Numbered from the stretch's first letter, positions 7,074-15,472 are shown. The stretch: DNA of 20,926 nt from an uncultured Alistipes sp. (GCA_900546005.1 URBJ01000037.1:1-20926), one strand, 5' to 3'. A program made the numbers and translations. The notes: generated by a model from the sequence alone, not told the origin.

Positions 7074-9083
7074 TTAATAGTCTGTTTTGCCGTATATTTT
7101 CAGGACCTTATAAGCCTCTTTGATACCCAGCTCACCGGCCTTGCTCATGTCGAGGCACCCTTTATGAGTATCTTTCAGATAGATCTGAATCAATCCCCGG
7201 TTGTAATAGGCTTCGCCGAACAGCGGGTTCAGCTCGATGGCATGGGTGTAGTCCTCCAAGGCCTCCGAAAGCATGCCCGACAAGCAGTATAGGTTGGCCC
7301 GATTGTAGTAGGTGTAGGCAAAATCGGGCAGCAGCTCAATCGCCCGATTCAGGTCGCCGATCGCATCGTCGTAGTTGTAGACCCGGTTAGTCTGATTCTT
7401 CAGTCGGTTGACCGGATCGTTGTCGATCGTGATGCGTTGTTGTCCGTTGTCCAACGAGGAGACGAAATCGATCATCTCGCTCTGGGTCGTACTGCGGTTG
7501 ATGTAGAGGAACGGATTTGTCGGGTCGTGATCGATAGCGGTCGTGTAGCTGGCAATCGAACTGGTGTATTGTCTGATCAGCGACAGCACGACGCCCCGTT
7601 TGAAGTAGATCTGCCACGATTCATCCCCTTGTCGGAGCGAGTCGGAGAGGGCCGTATTGATAGCTGTTAAAGTGTCGGGAGGCAGATCGGTGGGGGTGTT
7701 TGCCCACTTCATGTAGCGAAGGTTCACACGGCTTTCGAAAGAGTCTGCCTGAGCGGAATAGTAGCGGAAATATCCGGTCGGTGTATGTGGCGGTTGCTTG
7801 GAAAGCGTGTCGTTGGCGGCGATAAGGGTGAATTTAAACAACGGGAGCAACGAAATGTCCGCATCCCGTGAGGTGATTCTCCGGGTTCGCTCTTGTGACG
7901 ACTCGGTCTCGAACGAAAGCAGCTGGTTGAATTGCCGGCTGGTATCGGCATAGATTGAGAACGAGCTGTCGTTTAGTTTCGACCGGTATTCGGCGATCTT
8001 CTGTTCGGCAATTTTCCGGTCACTCATCGACCCTTCCCGGTCGCGTAGCATATAACGCAGCGACGAACGGTTGAGGTAGGCGTTGGCAAAATCGGGGTAG
8101 AGCTCGATAGCCCGGGTGTAATCGGCAATTGCAGCCTCGTAGTCGCCCAGTTGGGTGTAGAGTCCGGCCCGATTGTAGTAGACCAGCACGTTGTCGGGCG
8201 AGTAGAAGACGACTTTGTTGTAATCCTCCAACGCCTTGTTGTAGTCCCCGATTTGTGTGCGGAGCAGTGCCCGGTTGAACAGCGTTTGGGCGCTGGTCGA
8301 GTCGAGCTCGATGACCCGCGAAAAATCATTGATGGCTTGGACCGGTTGTTTCTGGCTGTAATAGACCAGTGCCCGATTGAAATAGGCGGGAATAAAGGTC
8401 GAATCGTAATGAATCGCCTGATTGAAATCCGACAGAGCCAGATCGTACTTTTTTTGGGTCATATAGAGGGCGCCTCGACGGTTGTATCCGTTCGGGTCGA
8501 AGTAATTGGTGCGGATACCTCGGTCGAAATCGGCAAGAGCGCGCACCGTGTCTTTCAGGTAGAGGTAGCAGGTCCCCCGATTCAAGTAGGCATCGGCTAC
8601 TTTGTTGTCGTAGTGGATGTATGTCGAGAAGTCTTCTATGGCCTTTTCGAATTGCTGGGTCAGCAGGTAGGTGACACCTCGGCTGTAATAGGCACTGGGC
8701 AGGTCGGGCCTCAGGTCGATGGCCTGTTGAAAATCCCGCAAGGCATCGTCGTAATTACCTAAACGCGAACGTGTGATGGCTCGATACTGGAGGGCGATCG
8801 TAAAGACCGGATTCTGACGAATGGCCAGTGTGAAATCCTGTTCGGCGCCAAGCAGATCGTCGAGGTTATATTTCGCTATACCGCGTAAAAAATAGGCCTC
8901 ATAGGCGGTTGAATCGGCACGGAGCAGAATATTGAGCACCTCGATGGCATCCTGATATTTGTTCTCGATCAGAAAATTTCGGCCCACGTAGAAGAAGTAC
9001 GCCTTGTTGAGTTGCGCGTCGGTGGGCCGCCACCACAGCCCCGCCATAAGCGTTATGAACAAAATCAGCAATAATTTCCGCAT
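7074..9083 (-). CDS. Exported tetratricopeptide-repeat protein, about 14 repeats
   Basis: This 669-residue protein has a Sec signal (hydrophobic residues 4-16, likely cleavage after TDA at 23), so it is periplasmic or envelope-attached. Roughly ten consecutive 34-residue TPR units fill 24-365, with the usual A/G-Y-x-N-R-G and A-x-x-D-Y/F-x-x-A-I spacing. A non-repeat spacer (about 370-490) and about four more TPRs to the C-terminus follow. TPR arrays are protein-binding scaffolds with no catalysis of their own. The frame reaches back to a TTG at 9125, but the ATG at 9083 sits exactly at the signal peptide, so I use it. It is the first gene of the minus-strand operon. I found no clear -7 element upstream. 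Its partner is unknown; the co-transcribed hydrolases are candidates. Confidence 0.85.
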   Translation of the reverse strand: MRKLLLILFITLMAGLWWRPTDAQLNKAYFFYVGRNFLIENKYQDAIEVLNILLRADSTAYEAYFLRGIAKYNLDDLLGAEQDFTLAIRQNPVFTIALQYRAITRSRLGNYDDALRDFQQAIDLRPDLPSAYYSRGVTYLLTQQFEKAIEDFSTYIHYDNKVADAYLNRGTCYLYLKDTVRALADFDRGIRTNYFDPNGYNRRGALYMTQKKYDLALSDFNQAIHYDSTFIPAYFNRALVYYSQKQPVQAINDFSRVIELDSTSAQTLFNRALLRTQIGDYNKALEDYNKVVFYSPDNVLVYYNRAGLYTQLGDYEAAIADYTRAIELYPDFANAYLNRSSLRYMLRDREGSMSDRKIAEQKIAEYRSKLNDSSFSIYADTSRQFNQLLSFETESSQERTRRITSRDADISLLPLFKFTLIAANDTLSKQPPHTPTGYFRYYSAQADSFESRVNLRYMKWANTPTDLPPDTLTAINTALSDSLRQGDESWQIYFKRGVVLSLIRQYTSSIASYTTAIDHDPTNPFLYINRSTTQSEMIDFVSSLDNGQQRITIDNDPVNRLKNQTNRVYNYDDAIGDLNRAIELLPDFAYTYYNRANLYCLSGMLSEALEDYTHAIELNPLFGEAYYNRGLIQIYLKDTHKGCLDMSKAGELGIKEAYKVLKIYGKTDY

Positions 9084-9247
9084 CTGTACCGAGATGTTTC
9101 TGTTGAATCTGCTAAAATAACGCAAAAAATCCGATTTGCCGTATGATTTCCGTTTTTTGTGCGATTCGGGGCATCGGTTTTTTTCGTTTTCGGTGGAGAA
9201 TCCGAATAAAAATCGAAAGCGAGCTTTTATGTTAACAAAAAGTTCGC

Positions 9248-9255
9248 TACCTTTG
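9248..9255 (+). promoter_or_regulatory. purA: Candidate -7 element for purA
   Basis: TACCTTTG fits the Bacteroidota TAnnTTTG consensus, and a TTTT (9225-9228) sits 19 nt upstream as a weak -33 element. Transcription from here would give a leader of roughly 130 nt before purA. Confidence 0.6.
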
Positions 9256-9281
9256 AAAGCAATTTCGCGTATTTCCGGAGT

Positions 9282-9355
9282 GGGCGCATCGTGACTGCGA
9301 TCGCTCCCCGATTGCGTTCGGTTATTGCCGGTTTTTCTTCGTGTTACGAAAACCG
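9282..9355 (+). promoter_or_regulatory. purA: Two hairpins in the purA leader, possible attenuator
   Basis: Hairpin 1 (9282-9306) pairs ATCG with CGAT around a 6-nt loop and continues, after a bulged C, with GCG/CGC plus two further pairs. Hairpin 2 (9329-9355) pairs CGGTT with AACCG and TTCGT with ACGAA around a GTT loop, with a 4-nt bulge on the 5' side. It is followed by a U-rich but interrupted stretch and ends 35 nt before the ATG. No known riboswitch consensus was recognised. Confidence 0.4.
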
Positions 9356-9390
9356 TTTCTGTTGTTGGACTTATTACTTAACCGATCAAA

Positions 9391-10656
9391 ATGAAAAAAA
9401 TTGACGTCGTTTTAGGTTTGCAGTGGGGTGATGAGGGAAAAGGCAAGGTCGTTGACGTGCTGACCCCGAATTATCAGGTTATCGCCCGTTTCCAAGGGGG
9501 ACCGAATGCCGGACACTCGCTGCATTTCGAAGGTAAAAAATATGTGTTGCATACGATTCCATCCGGAATCTTCCGCCCGGGTTCGATCAATATCATCGGT
9601 AACGGTGTGGTGATCGATCCGGTGATCCTCTCCGATGAGATCTCCAAACTGGAGGACGATGGAGTCAATGTAGTCGATAAGTTGTGGATTGCCAAGAAGG
9701 CTCATCTGATCCTTCCGACGCACCGGATCCTCGATGCGGCTTCGGAGGCTGCTAAAGGAAAAACCAAAATCGGTTCGACCCTCAAAGGAATAGGCCCCAC
9801 CTATATGGATAAAACTGGACGGAACGGTCTGCGTGTGGGCGATATTCTCTCTCCGTCGTTCCGCGAACAGTATGACCGACTGAAAGAAAAGCACCTGCAA
9901 CTGCTGCGTCAATACGATTTCCAGTTCGATATTACCGACTACGAAAAGGAGTGGTTCGACGGCATCGAAAATCTCAAGCGTTTCCGTTTTATCGAGAGCG
10001 AACACGAAGTCAACCGACTGCTGAACGAGGATAAGGCGATTCTGGCCGAAGGGGCTCAGGGTTCCATGCTCGATATCGATTTCGGAACCTATCCGTTCGT
10101 CACCTCTTCCAATACGCTCTGTGCAGGAGTTTGTACCGGTTTGGGTGTTGCTCCTTCGCGGGTAGGCCGGGTGTATGGAATCTTTAAGGCTTACTGTACG
10201 CGTGTGGGTAGCGGACCCTTCCCGACGGAGTTGTTCGACGAAGATGGCGAAAAAATGCGTCAGATCGGAATGGAGTTCGGAGCCACGACAGGACGTCCGC
10301 GGCGTTGCGGTTGGCTCGATATGGTCGCCTTGCGTTACTCGGTGATGATGAACGGTGTGACCGAACTGATTATGATGAAATCCGACGTGTTGAACGATTT
10401 CGAAAAACTGAAGGTCGCAGTGGCCTACAAGATCGGAGATAAGGAAGTCACCGAATTCCCGTATGAAGTCAATGAAGAGGTTGTCCCGGTTTACAAAGAG
10501 TTCGAAGGCTGGAACTGCAACATCAATGGTGTGCGGGAGTATGACCGTTTCCCGACCGAATTGAAGAATTATATCGAATTCATCGAAGAGCAGACCGGAG
10601 TTCCGGTGAAGATCATCTCGGTAGGTCCCGATCGCGAAGAGACGGTGATCCGATAG
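9391..10656 (+). CDS. purA: Adenylosuccinate synthetase
   Basis: It joins IMP and aspartate using GTP to give adenylosuccinate, the committed step from IMP to AMP, in the cytosol. The 421 residues match the family length. Diagnostic segments are QWGDEGKGK (11-19, catalytic Asp14 and the GTP phosphate loop), GPNAGHS with His42, the STLKGIGPTY block, EGAQGSMLDID (near 223), and TTGRPRRCGWLD (near 300). The protein ends in the usual region carrying VGPDRE. The start is supported by the N-terminal KKIDVVLG strand that leads directly into the catalytic loop. It is preceded by a roughly 130-nt leader with two hairpins and followed after 42 nt by a lipoprotein gene that may be co-transcribed. Codon use is biased enough to leave a long open frame on the opposite strand. 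Confidence 0.97.
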   Translation: MKKIDVVLGLQWGDEGKGKVVDVLTPNYQVIARFQGGPNAGHSLHFEGKKYVLHTIPSGIFRPGSINIIGNGVVIDPVILSDEISKLEDDGVNVVDKLWIAKKAHLILPTHRILDAASEAAKGKTKIGSTLKGIGPTYMDKTGRNGLRVGDILSPSFREQYDRLKEKHLQLLRQYDFQFDITDYEKEWFDGIENLKRFRFIESEHEVNRLLNEDKAILAEGAQGSMLDIDFGTYPFVTSSNTLCAGVCTGLGVAPSRVGRVYGIFKAYCTRVGSGPFPTELFDEDGEKMRQIGMEFGATTGRPRRCGWLDMVALRYSVMMNGVTELIMMKSDVLNDFEKLKVAVAYKIGDKEVTEFPYEVNEEVVPVYKEFEGWNCNINGVREYDRFPTELKNYIEFIEEQTGVPVKIISVGPDREETVIR

Positions 10657-10698
10657 GTGTTGAGGGTATATAGAAATCATAAAGGGAGGAGATACCTA

Positions 10699-11403
10699 AT
10701 GAAAAAGATAAATTTGGCAGTTGTGACGCTGTTGTCTGCAGCCGTACTTTTGAATGGTTGTGCAGCGTTCCAGAATATGAGTAAGACCGGCAAGGGAGCT
10801 ACGATTGGAGGAGCGAGCGGTGCAGCAGCCGGAGCCGGAATCGGAGCATTGGCCGGAGGCGGCAAAGGAGCCGTGATCGGTACGTTGGTCGGAGCCGGTG
10901 TCGGAGCCGGTGTGGGTGCACTGATCGGAAAACGGATGGATAAACAGAAGGAGGAACTCGAGAAGATCGAGGGAGCTCAGGTAGAGACCGTAACCGACGA
11001 AAACAACTATCAGGCGATCAAGGTAACCTTTACCGACAAGATTCTGTTCGAAACCGGAAAGAGTGAATTGAGTAGTGCTTCGCGTGCCTCTTTGAAAAAA
11101 TTTGCAGAGTCGCTGGCTCAATCGCCCGAAACGAATGTAGCTATATATGGCCATACGGATAATACCGGAAGCCGGAAGATCAATCAGGAGCTCTCCGAAG
11201 AGCGGGCTCAGGCTGTGGCGAACTATTTGATCGGACAGAAGATCGATCCGTCGCGTCTGACGACCCGGGGATTGGCTTACGACGATCCGATTGCCGACAA
11301 CTCGACCGAAGAGGGACGAGCACAGAACCGTCGTGTCGAGATTCTGATTACGGCGAATGATACGATGATCCAGCAGGCTCAGCAAGAGGCTGCTGCTCAG
11401 TAG
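10699..11403 (+). CDS. Glycine-zipper OmpA-domain lipoprotein
   Basis: This 234-residue lipoprotein has the lipobox LNGC with lipidated Cys21. A glycine zipper (about 36-80, dense GxxxG/AxxxG) that may insert in or associate with the outer membrane follows, then a C-terminal OmpA/Pal/MotB-type domain (about 112-222) with GHTDNTG, the Asn-x-x-Leu-Ser-x-x-Arg-Ala segment and NRRVEI. That domain binds the diaminopimelate part of peptidoglycan, so the protein probably links outer membrane and wall, like YiaD-type proteins. The frame reaches a GTG at 10657 directly after the purA stop, but the ATG at 10699 has a strong AGGGAGGAG site (10683-10691) and begins the signal, so I use it. A short Gln/Ala-rich tail ends the protein. 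Confidence 0.9.
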   Translation: MKKINLAVVTLLSAAVLLNGCAAFQNMSKTGKGATIGGASGAAAGAGIGALAGGGKGAVIGTLVGAGVGAGVGALIGKRMDKQKEELEKIEGAQVETVTDENNYQAIKVTFTDKILFETGKSELSSASRASLKKFAESLAQSPETNVAIYGHTDNTGSRKINQELSEERAQAVANYLIGQKIDPSRLTTRGLAYDDPIADNSTEEGRAQNRRVEILITANDTMIQQAQQEAAAQ

Positions 11404-11524
11404 CCCCTGCGGATTGGGGAACCGAATAAGGCGGTCGAGAGGGAGAGAAGAGGACGAAGGAGTATCTTCTCAGACCCGTCGGCCGTCATTTTTTTATATG
11501 ATAATTTAAGGGAGAGGAATCGAT

Positions 11525-13414
11525 ATGGTCAGTTATCTGCAGGTTGAGGATCTTGTCAAGTCGTTTGGCGATTTGTTGTTGTTCGATCATCTTTCGTTGG
11601 GTGTGGCAGAAGGGCAGCGAATCGGCCTGATTGCGAAAAACGGAAGTGGAAAGACCACGCTGCTCAATATCATTGCGGGACGGGAGGATTATCAGTCGGG
11701 ACGGATTACTTTTCGGCGGGATCTAAAGGTGGCCTATCTGGAACAAAACCCTACGTTTCCCTCGGGAACTGTTTTGAATGCCTGTCTGAGTGGAGATACG
11801 CCGGCTCTTCGGGCGATTGCGGAGTATGAACGGGCCGTGGAGTCGGGCAAGGAGGAGGCATTGCGCCGGGCAACGGATGAAATGGATGCACAAAATGCTT
11901 GGAATTACGAGGCCCGGATCAAACAGATTCTTACTCAACTGAAAATTACCCATTTCGATCAATCGGTCGATCAACTCTCCGGAGGACAGATCAAACGAAT
12001 TGCCTTGGCCAATGCGCTGATTTGCGAGCCCGATCTGCTGATTCTGGACGAACCTACCAACCACCTCGATCTCGAAATGATCGAATGGTTAGAGGAGTAT
12101 CTTTCGCGAGGACGGTTCAGCCTGCTGATGGTTACGCACGATCGGTATTTTTTGGATCGGGTCTGTACGAATATTGTTGAGATCGACGATAAAAGGACCT
12201 ATTTCTACGAGGGCAACTATTCGCTTTATTTGGAAAAACGCCGACAACGTCTCGAGGCGGAGGAGAGTCGGCGTGAGCGGGATGTGAATCTTTATCGTCG
12301 GGAATTGGAGTGGATCCGCCGTCAGCCGCAGGCCCGGGGAACCAAAGCCCGTTCGCGGATCGAGTCGTTCAAAGATCTCGAAGAGCGGCTGCGCAAGCGC
12401 CGTTCGGAGGAGAATCTGCGGTTGGATGTCGGCGCGACCTACATCGGTAAAAAAATATTCGAGGTTAAAGGACTCTCCAAACGGTTCGGTGACAAGGTCA
12501 TTCTCGATGGATTCAATTATCTGTTTTCCCGTTACGAAAAGATGGGGATTATCGGCGATAACGGTACCGGCAAGTCCACATTCATCCGGATGTTGCTTGG
12601 AGAACTGGCTCCGGACTCCGGAACCATCGATATCGGAGAGACGGTGAAGTTCGGATACTATTCGCAGGCGGGAATAACGTTTGATGAGAACGAAAAGGTG
12701 ATCGATGCCGTGACGGCTGTGGCCGAGTCGGTGGAGTTGAACGACGGAAGACGGATGAGTGCCTCACAATTTTTGCAGTATTTCCTGTTTTCGCCTCAAA
12801 CACAACATAACTATATTGCCAAATTGAGCGGAGGAGAGCGTCGCCGGCTCTATCTGTGTACGGTGTTGATGCGCAATCCGAATTTTCTGGTTCTTGATGA
12901 GCCGACGAATGATTTGGATATTATGACCTTGCAGGTACTTGAGGAGTATTTGCAGGGATATGGAGGATGCCTGATCGTCGTGTCTCACGACCGCTACTTT
13001 ATGGACAAGGTAGCCGATCATTTGCTGGTATTCGAGGGGGGAGGACGCATAAAGGATTTTCCCGGAAATTACAGCGAATATTTGGAGTGGAAGCGGCTTA
13101 AGGAGGGTCAGGAGCATTCGGATGAGGGCAAATCGGGGCGTAAGGAGTCTTCAGCAGCGGCATCGGAACGGCGGCGTCCATCCGATTCGACGAGACGCAA
13201 ATTGTCATTTAACGAACGCCGTGAGAAGGAGTCGCTCGAGCGGGAGATTGAGACGCTGGAGCAAGAGAAAGCACAACTTGAGCAGGAGCTATGCAGCGGT
13301 ACGCTTTCGGTAGAGGCTTTGACGGCACATTCGACCCGCATCGGGGAGCTGTTGACACTAATCGATCAGAAAAGTACCCGTTGGTTCGAATTGAGCGAGA
13401 TAGAGGAGGGCTGA
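11525..13414 (+). CDS. ABC-F family ATPase, Uup-like
   Basis: This 629-residue soluble protein has two ATPase domains and no membrane segment. Domain 1 has Walker A GLIAKNGSGKTT (34-45, first Gly replaced by Ala), signature LSGGQ (151-155) and Walker B LLILDEP (171-177). Domain 2 has GDNGTGKST (344-352), LSGGE (434-438) and FLVLDEP (454-460). Between them is a charged linker (about 239-300), the part that reaches the P-site tRNA in ABC-F proteins. A charged C-terminal coiled coil (about 558-629) is typical of Uup. ABC-F proteins act on ribosomes, but whether this one rescues stalled complexes, aids assembly or protects against antibiotics cannot be told here. The ATG follows AAGGGAGAGG (11508-11517). 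The 121-nt gap before it has a 7-bp stem (11445-11451 with 11465-11471) and a T7 run (11489-11495) set too far apart for a clear terminator. Confidence 0.92.
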   Translation: MVSYLQVEDLVKSFGDLLLFDHLSLGVAEGQRIGLIAKNGSGKTTLLNIIAGREDYQSGRITFRRDLKVAYLEQNPTFPSGTVLNACLSGDTPALRAIAEYERAVESGKEEALRRATDEMDAQNAWNYEARIKQILTQLKITHFDQSVDQLSGGQIKRIALANALICEPDLLILDEPTNHLDLEMIEWLEEYLSRGRFSLLMVTHDRYFLDRVCTNIVEIDDKRTYFYEGNYSLYLEKRRQRLEAEESRRERDVNLYRRELEWIRRQPQARGTKARSRIESFKDLEERLRKRRSEENLRLDVGATYIGKKIFEVKGLSKRFGDKVILDGFNYLFSRYEKMGIIGDNGTGKSTFIRMLLGELAPDSGTIDIGETVKFGYYSQAGITFDENEKVIDAVTAVAESVELNDGRRMSASQFLQYFLFSPQTQHNYIAKLSGGERRRLYLCTVLMRNPNFLVLDEPTNDLDIMTLQVLEEYLQGYGGCLIVVSHDRYFMDKVADHLLVFEGGGRIKDFPGNYSEYLEWKRLKEGQEHSDEGKSGRKESSAAASERRRPSDSTRRKLSFNERREKESLEREIETLEQEKAQLEQELCSGTLSVEALTAHSTRIGELLTLIDQKSTRWFELSEIEEG

Positions 13415-13430
13415 TCCTGCGGATCGTGTA

Positions 13431-13506
13431 AAGGGGAACTGAAATATTTGTAATGGCAAAATGTGGGTGACTTCATGAATAGGCCACTATAAGGGCCGGT
13501 CCCCTT
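13431..13506. repeat. Short inverted repeat between convergent genes
   Basis: AAGGGGA (13431-13437) is complementary to TCCCCTT (13500-13506), enclosing 62 nt that also contain a GGCC/GGCC pair. It lies in the 120-nt gap between the ABC-F and DoxX-like gene ends. Neither strand shows a compact stem followed by a T-run, so I do not call it a terminator. Confidence 0.3.
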
Positions 13507-13534
13507 GTTTGATCCTTAGTTTGATCTCCTGTAT

Positions 13535-14788
13535 CTATCTGTGATGGCTTTTTCTGCGGAAGATCGAATAACCGCCACCGACCAGAAGAACGCCTGCAAT
13601 CAGAACACCGAGAACCCAACTTTTTTGGCATCGGTCGTCTTGCTCGATGACTGCTTCGAGTGGAGTGAGGGTGCTGTATTTCCCTTCGAAATCAGGAATA
13701 TCCCGGCAGTTCCACTTGTCGAGCAGTGTTCCCTCGTGCAGCAGAACCAGCCCGTTTTTGGCTCGAATCAGCGTCTTGAGGGTCGTCCCGTCGATATTGT
13801 AGGCGGGAATCCGCGCAGCTCCGAAAGCTATACGACCGTCAGCGGGCAACGTTGAGGGTGTGGCGCACACAATCTTGTATTCGTTCCGTGCAGCGTAGCT
13901 GGCCACCTCTTCTAAACGTTTGCGACAGGCTTCGGGGAGGGGTTGTTCCGTATCGGTCAACGTGATAATGAAGAGGTCTCTTTCCGCAAGCAGTTCGGCG
14001 GTACGGTTTCCGGTCGAATCGAATAGAGCAAAGTCGAGCGTCGTTGTAGCTTGTGCCTGTTTCCGTTCCGTAACGTGGGTGTCGACATATTCCCAACGCA
14101 GCGAATCGTACCACGTCGTGTCGGTCAGGGCGAATTGATGCTCCTTGCCCGTAGTCCGGTCCCTGTATATCAGCGTCGTAATCGTTTCACTCGCCTCCCC
14201 GGGCATCTGTCGAGAGGTATTGACTCCCCGGTGATAGGGCAGAAAATCGAAAACCGGCAGATGGCGCAGGCTGTAACATCCGATTCCGGCCGAAAAGAGC
14301 GTGAAGAGCAGAACCATGCTCCACTCCTCGACGTCCGCGTGTTTATCGTATTGTCGGGGTGATTCCTTGCGGGTATATCGCCACAGCAGGGTGGCCAATG
14401 TCAGCAGAATGATGTTTTTGACGAAGGTCTGACCGTTGGAGAGTTTGACGAAATCGCCGAAACATCCGCAGTCGGCTACCGGATTCCAGATGACCAGAAC
14501 CAGAGACAGCAGGGTAAAGAAGCCCATCAGAATGAACGCCCAACGTGCGGCGCTCCGCTCGCGGATCCGGAACAGCAGGCATAGTCCGAGGGTCAATTCG
14601 AACATCGGAAGCACTACGCCGATAAGATAGCGGGTGCCCGAGAGCCACGTCATCCCGAAAGCGGAAAAATATTCGCCGAGTTTGATGGCCGTACCCCAAG
14701 GGTCGACCGCTTTGATGAATCCCGAAAAGATAAAAGTCAGTGCGATAATCCATCGCACGAGAGGTATGATAACGGGATGTCTTTTCAT
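13535..14788 (-). CDS. DoxX/MauE-like membrane protein resembling the BT_3928 family
   Basis: This 417-residue membrane protein has an N-terminal DoxX/MauE-like region with about four membrane helices (10-140) and a C-G-C-F-G motif (107-111), the cysteine pair often found in this group. A fifth helix (about 156-172) leads to a soluble extracytoplasmic domain (about 185-385) that may be thioredoxin-like, and a final helix (391-411) ends in a basic tail. I recognise the overall layout as the Bacteroidota family called BT_3928; its function is not established, though redox roles are often suggested. The frame extends to a TTG at 14812, but the ATG at 14788 is preferred because the promoter -7 element overlaps that extension (14810-14817). 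It stands alone, convergent with the ABC-F gene and divergent from the HD gene. Confidence 0.8.
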   Translation of the reverse strand: MKRHPVIIPLVRWIIALTFIFSGFIKAVDPWGTAIKLGEYFSAFGMTWLSGTRYLIGVVLPMFELTLGLCLLFRIRERSAARWAFILMGFFTLLSLVLVIWNPVADCGCFGDFVKLSNGQTFVKNIILLTLATLLWRYTRKESPRQYDKHADVEEWSMVLLFTLFSAGIGCYSLRHLPVFDFLPYHRGVNTSRQMPGEASETITTLIYRDRTTGKEHQFALTDTTWYDSLRWEYVDTHVTERKQAQATTTLDFALFDSTGNRTAELLAERDLFIITLTDTEQPLPEACRKRLEEVASYAARNEYKIVCATPSTLPADGRIAFGAARIPAYNIDGTTLKTLIRAKNGLVLLHEGTLLDKWNCRDIPDFEGKYSTLTPLEAVIEQDDRCQKSWVLGVLIAGVLLVGGGYSIFRRKSHHR

Positions 14789-14809
14789 TGTTAGGTAATT
14801 AGTTTCATG

Positions 14810-14840
14810 CAAATTTATATTTTTTCGTATGGATATCCAA
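14810..14840 (-). promoter_or_regulatory. Bacteroidota-type promoter for the DoxX-like gene
   Basis: Read on the minus strand, TTG (14840-14838), a 20-nt spacer and TAAATTTG (14817-14810) match the TTTG-N19/20-TAnnTTTG consensus well. The start codon lies 21 nt past the -7 element, so the leader is very short. Confidence 0.75.
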
Positions 14841-14857
14841 TTCTTGAAGCTTTTTCG

Positions 14858-14865
14858 TAATTTTG
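14858..14865 (+). promoter_or_regulatory. Candidate -7 element for the HD-domain gene
   Basis: TAATTTTG matches TAnnTTTG and lies 45 nt before the ATG at 14911. The upstream -33 element is not obvious. Its upstream region overlaps that of the divergent promoter, so the two genes may be regulated together. Confidence 0.5.
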
Positions 14866-14910
14866 TTCGACCGAGAAAAGAGAAGTTCGGTTCGAAAAAT
14901 CGAGAGGGAA

Positions 14911-15444
14911 ATGGACAAGAATCAGACAGAGCAGCAGGTCGAGCGTGCCATGTCGCGCATGATCGATTACTATGCGGCGAGCGATCCTACGCAAATCGCT
15001 CACACGTTGTGCGTACACGAATACACCCGTTTACTCGCCCGGCGCGAGGGGTATGATGAACATAAAGTAGGGCTGCTGGAGATCGCTGCAATTATGCACG
15101 ATATAGGTTGTCCGAGTGCCAAGTGGAAGTATGGCAACTCCCAGCCCGCTCATCAGCAACAAGAGGGAATGTGTATTGCGGCCGAGTGGTTTGCTTCCGA
15201 TCCGTCGTGGCTCGATACGCAGGAGGCACAGTGGATCGTAGATGTCGTCGGGGCCCATCACAATGCGGTCAAGGCCGAGACGCTGGGCTTCGAGGTGTTG
15301 TACGAAGCCGATTTGATCGTCAATCTGTTCGAAGGGTACTATCCGGTCGATTACGCGAATGTCTATTATCACAAGATGGTTCGAACAGAATCGGGCAAAC
15401 AGTTGTTCCGACAACTATTCGCCCGATGGTTAAAAAAGGATTGA
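14911..15444 (+). CDS. HD-domain phosphohydrolase-like protein
   Basis: This 177-residue soluble protein has the HD metal-binding pattern: His31, the His63-Asp64 doublet in MHDIG, further histidines (81, 116-117), and Asp134 in EADLI. HD proteins of this size usually hydrolyse nucleotides or other phosphate esters with a divalent metal, but no substrate can be named. The frame begins at a TTG (14863) inside the -7 element; the ATG at 14911 with GAGAGGGA just upstream is the sensible start. It is a single gene, divergent from the DoxX-like gene, and ends 28 nt from the convergent Ca2+ ATPase with no evident hairpin between them. Confidence 0.85.
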   Translation: MDKNQTEQQVERAMSRMIDYYAASDPTQIAHTLCVHEYTRLLARREGYDEHKVGLLEIAAIMHDIGCPSAKWKYGNSQPAHQQQEGMCIAAEWFASDPSWLDTQEAQWIVDVVGAHHNAVKAETLGFEVLYEADLIVNLFEGYYPVDYANVYYHKMVRTESGKQLFRQLFARWLKKD

Positions 15445-15472
15445 TGCTCCTAAACCGAATATTTCTGAACGT

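Larger units (their letters stand above)
9084..9390. other. Divergent intergenic region between the TPR operon and purA
   Basis: These 307 bases hold no supported gene. The purA side has a -7-like element and two hairpins (listed separately). The TPR side shows only a weak -7-like TATTTTAG on the minus strand near 9112-9119 without a matching upstream element. Confidence 0.7.

Noticed and set aside
7074..9083. Repeated DNA in the TPR gene as a mobile or CRISPR-like repeat
   Set aside because: The similar units are about 102 nt apart and follow the 34-residue TPR period, so they reflect protein repeats.
9084..9125. 14-residue longer start for the TPR protein
   Set aside because: It begins at TTG and would put a polar stretch before the signal peptide, which starts exactly at the ATG at 9083.
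9412..10680. A 422-residue open frame opposite purA
   Set aside because: purA is certain from its motifs. The antisense frame has no recognisable domain or start context and follows from codon bias of the real gene.
10657..10698. Longer lipoprotein start directly after purA
   Set aside because: It would use a GTG and bury the lipoprotein signal. The ATG at 10699 has a strong ribosome binding site.
11445..11495. Intrinsic terminator between the OmpA-domain and ABC-F genes
   Set aside because: The 7-bp stem has a 13-nt loop and ends 18 nt before the T7 run, too far for a standard terminator.
14863..14910. Longer start for the HD-domain protein
   Set aside because: The TTG falls inside the probable -7 promoter element, and the ATG at 14911 has its own purine-rich site.
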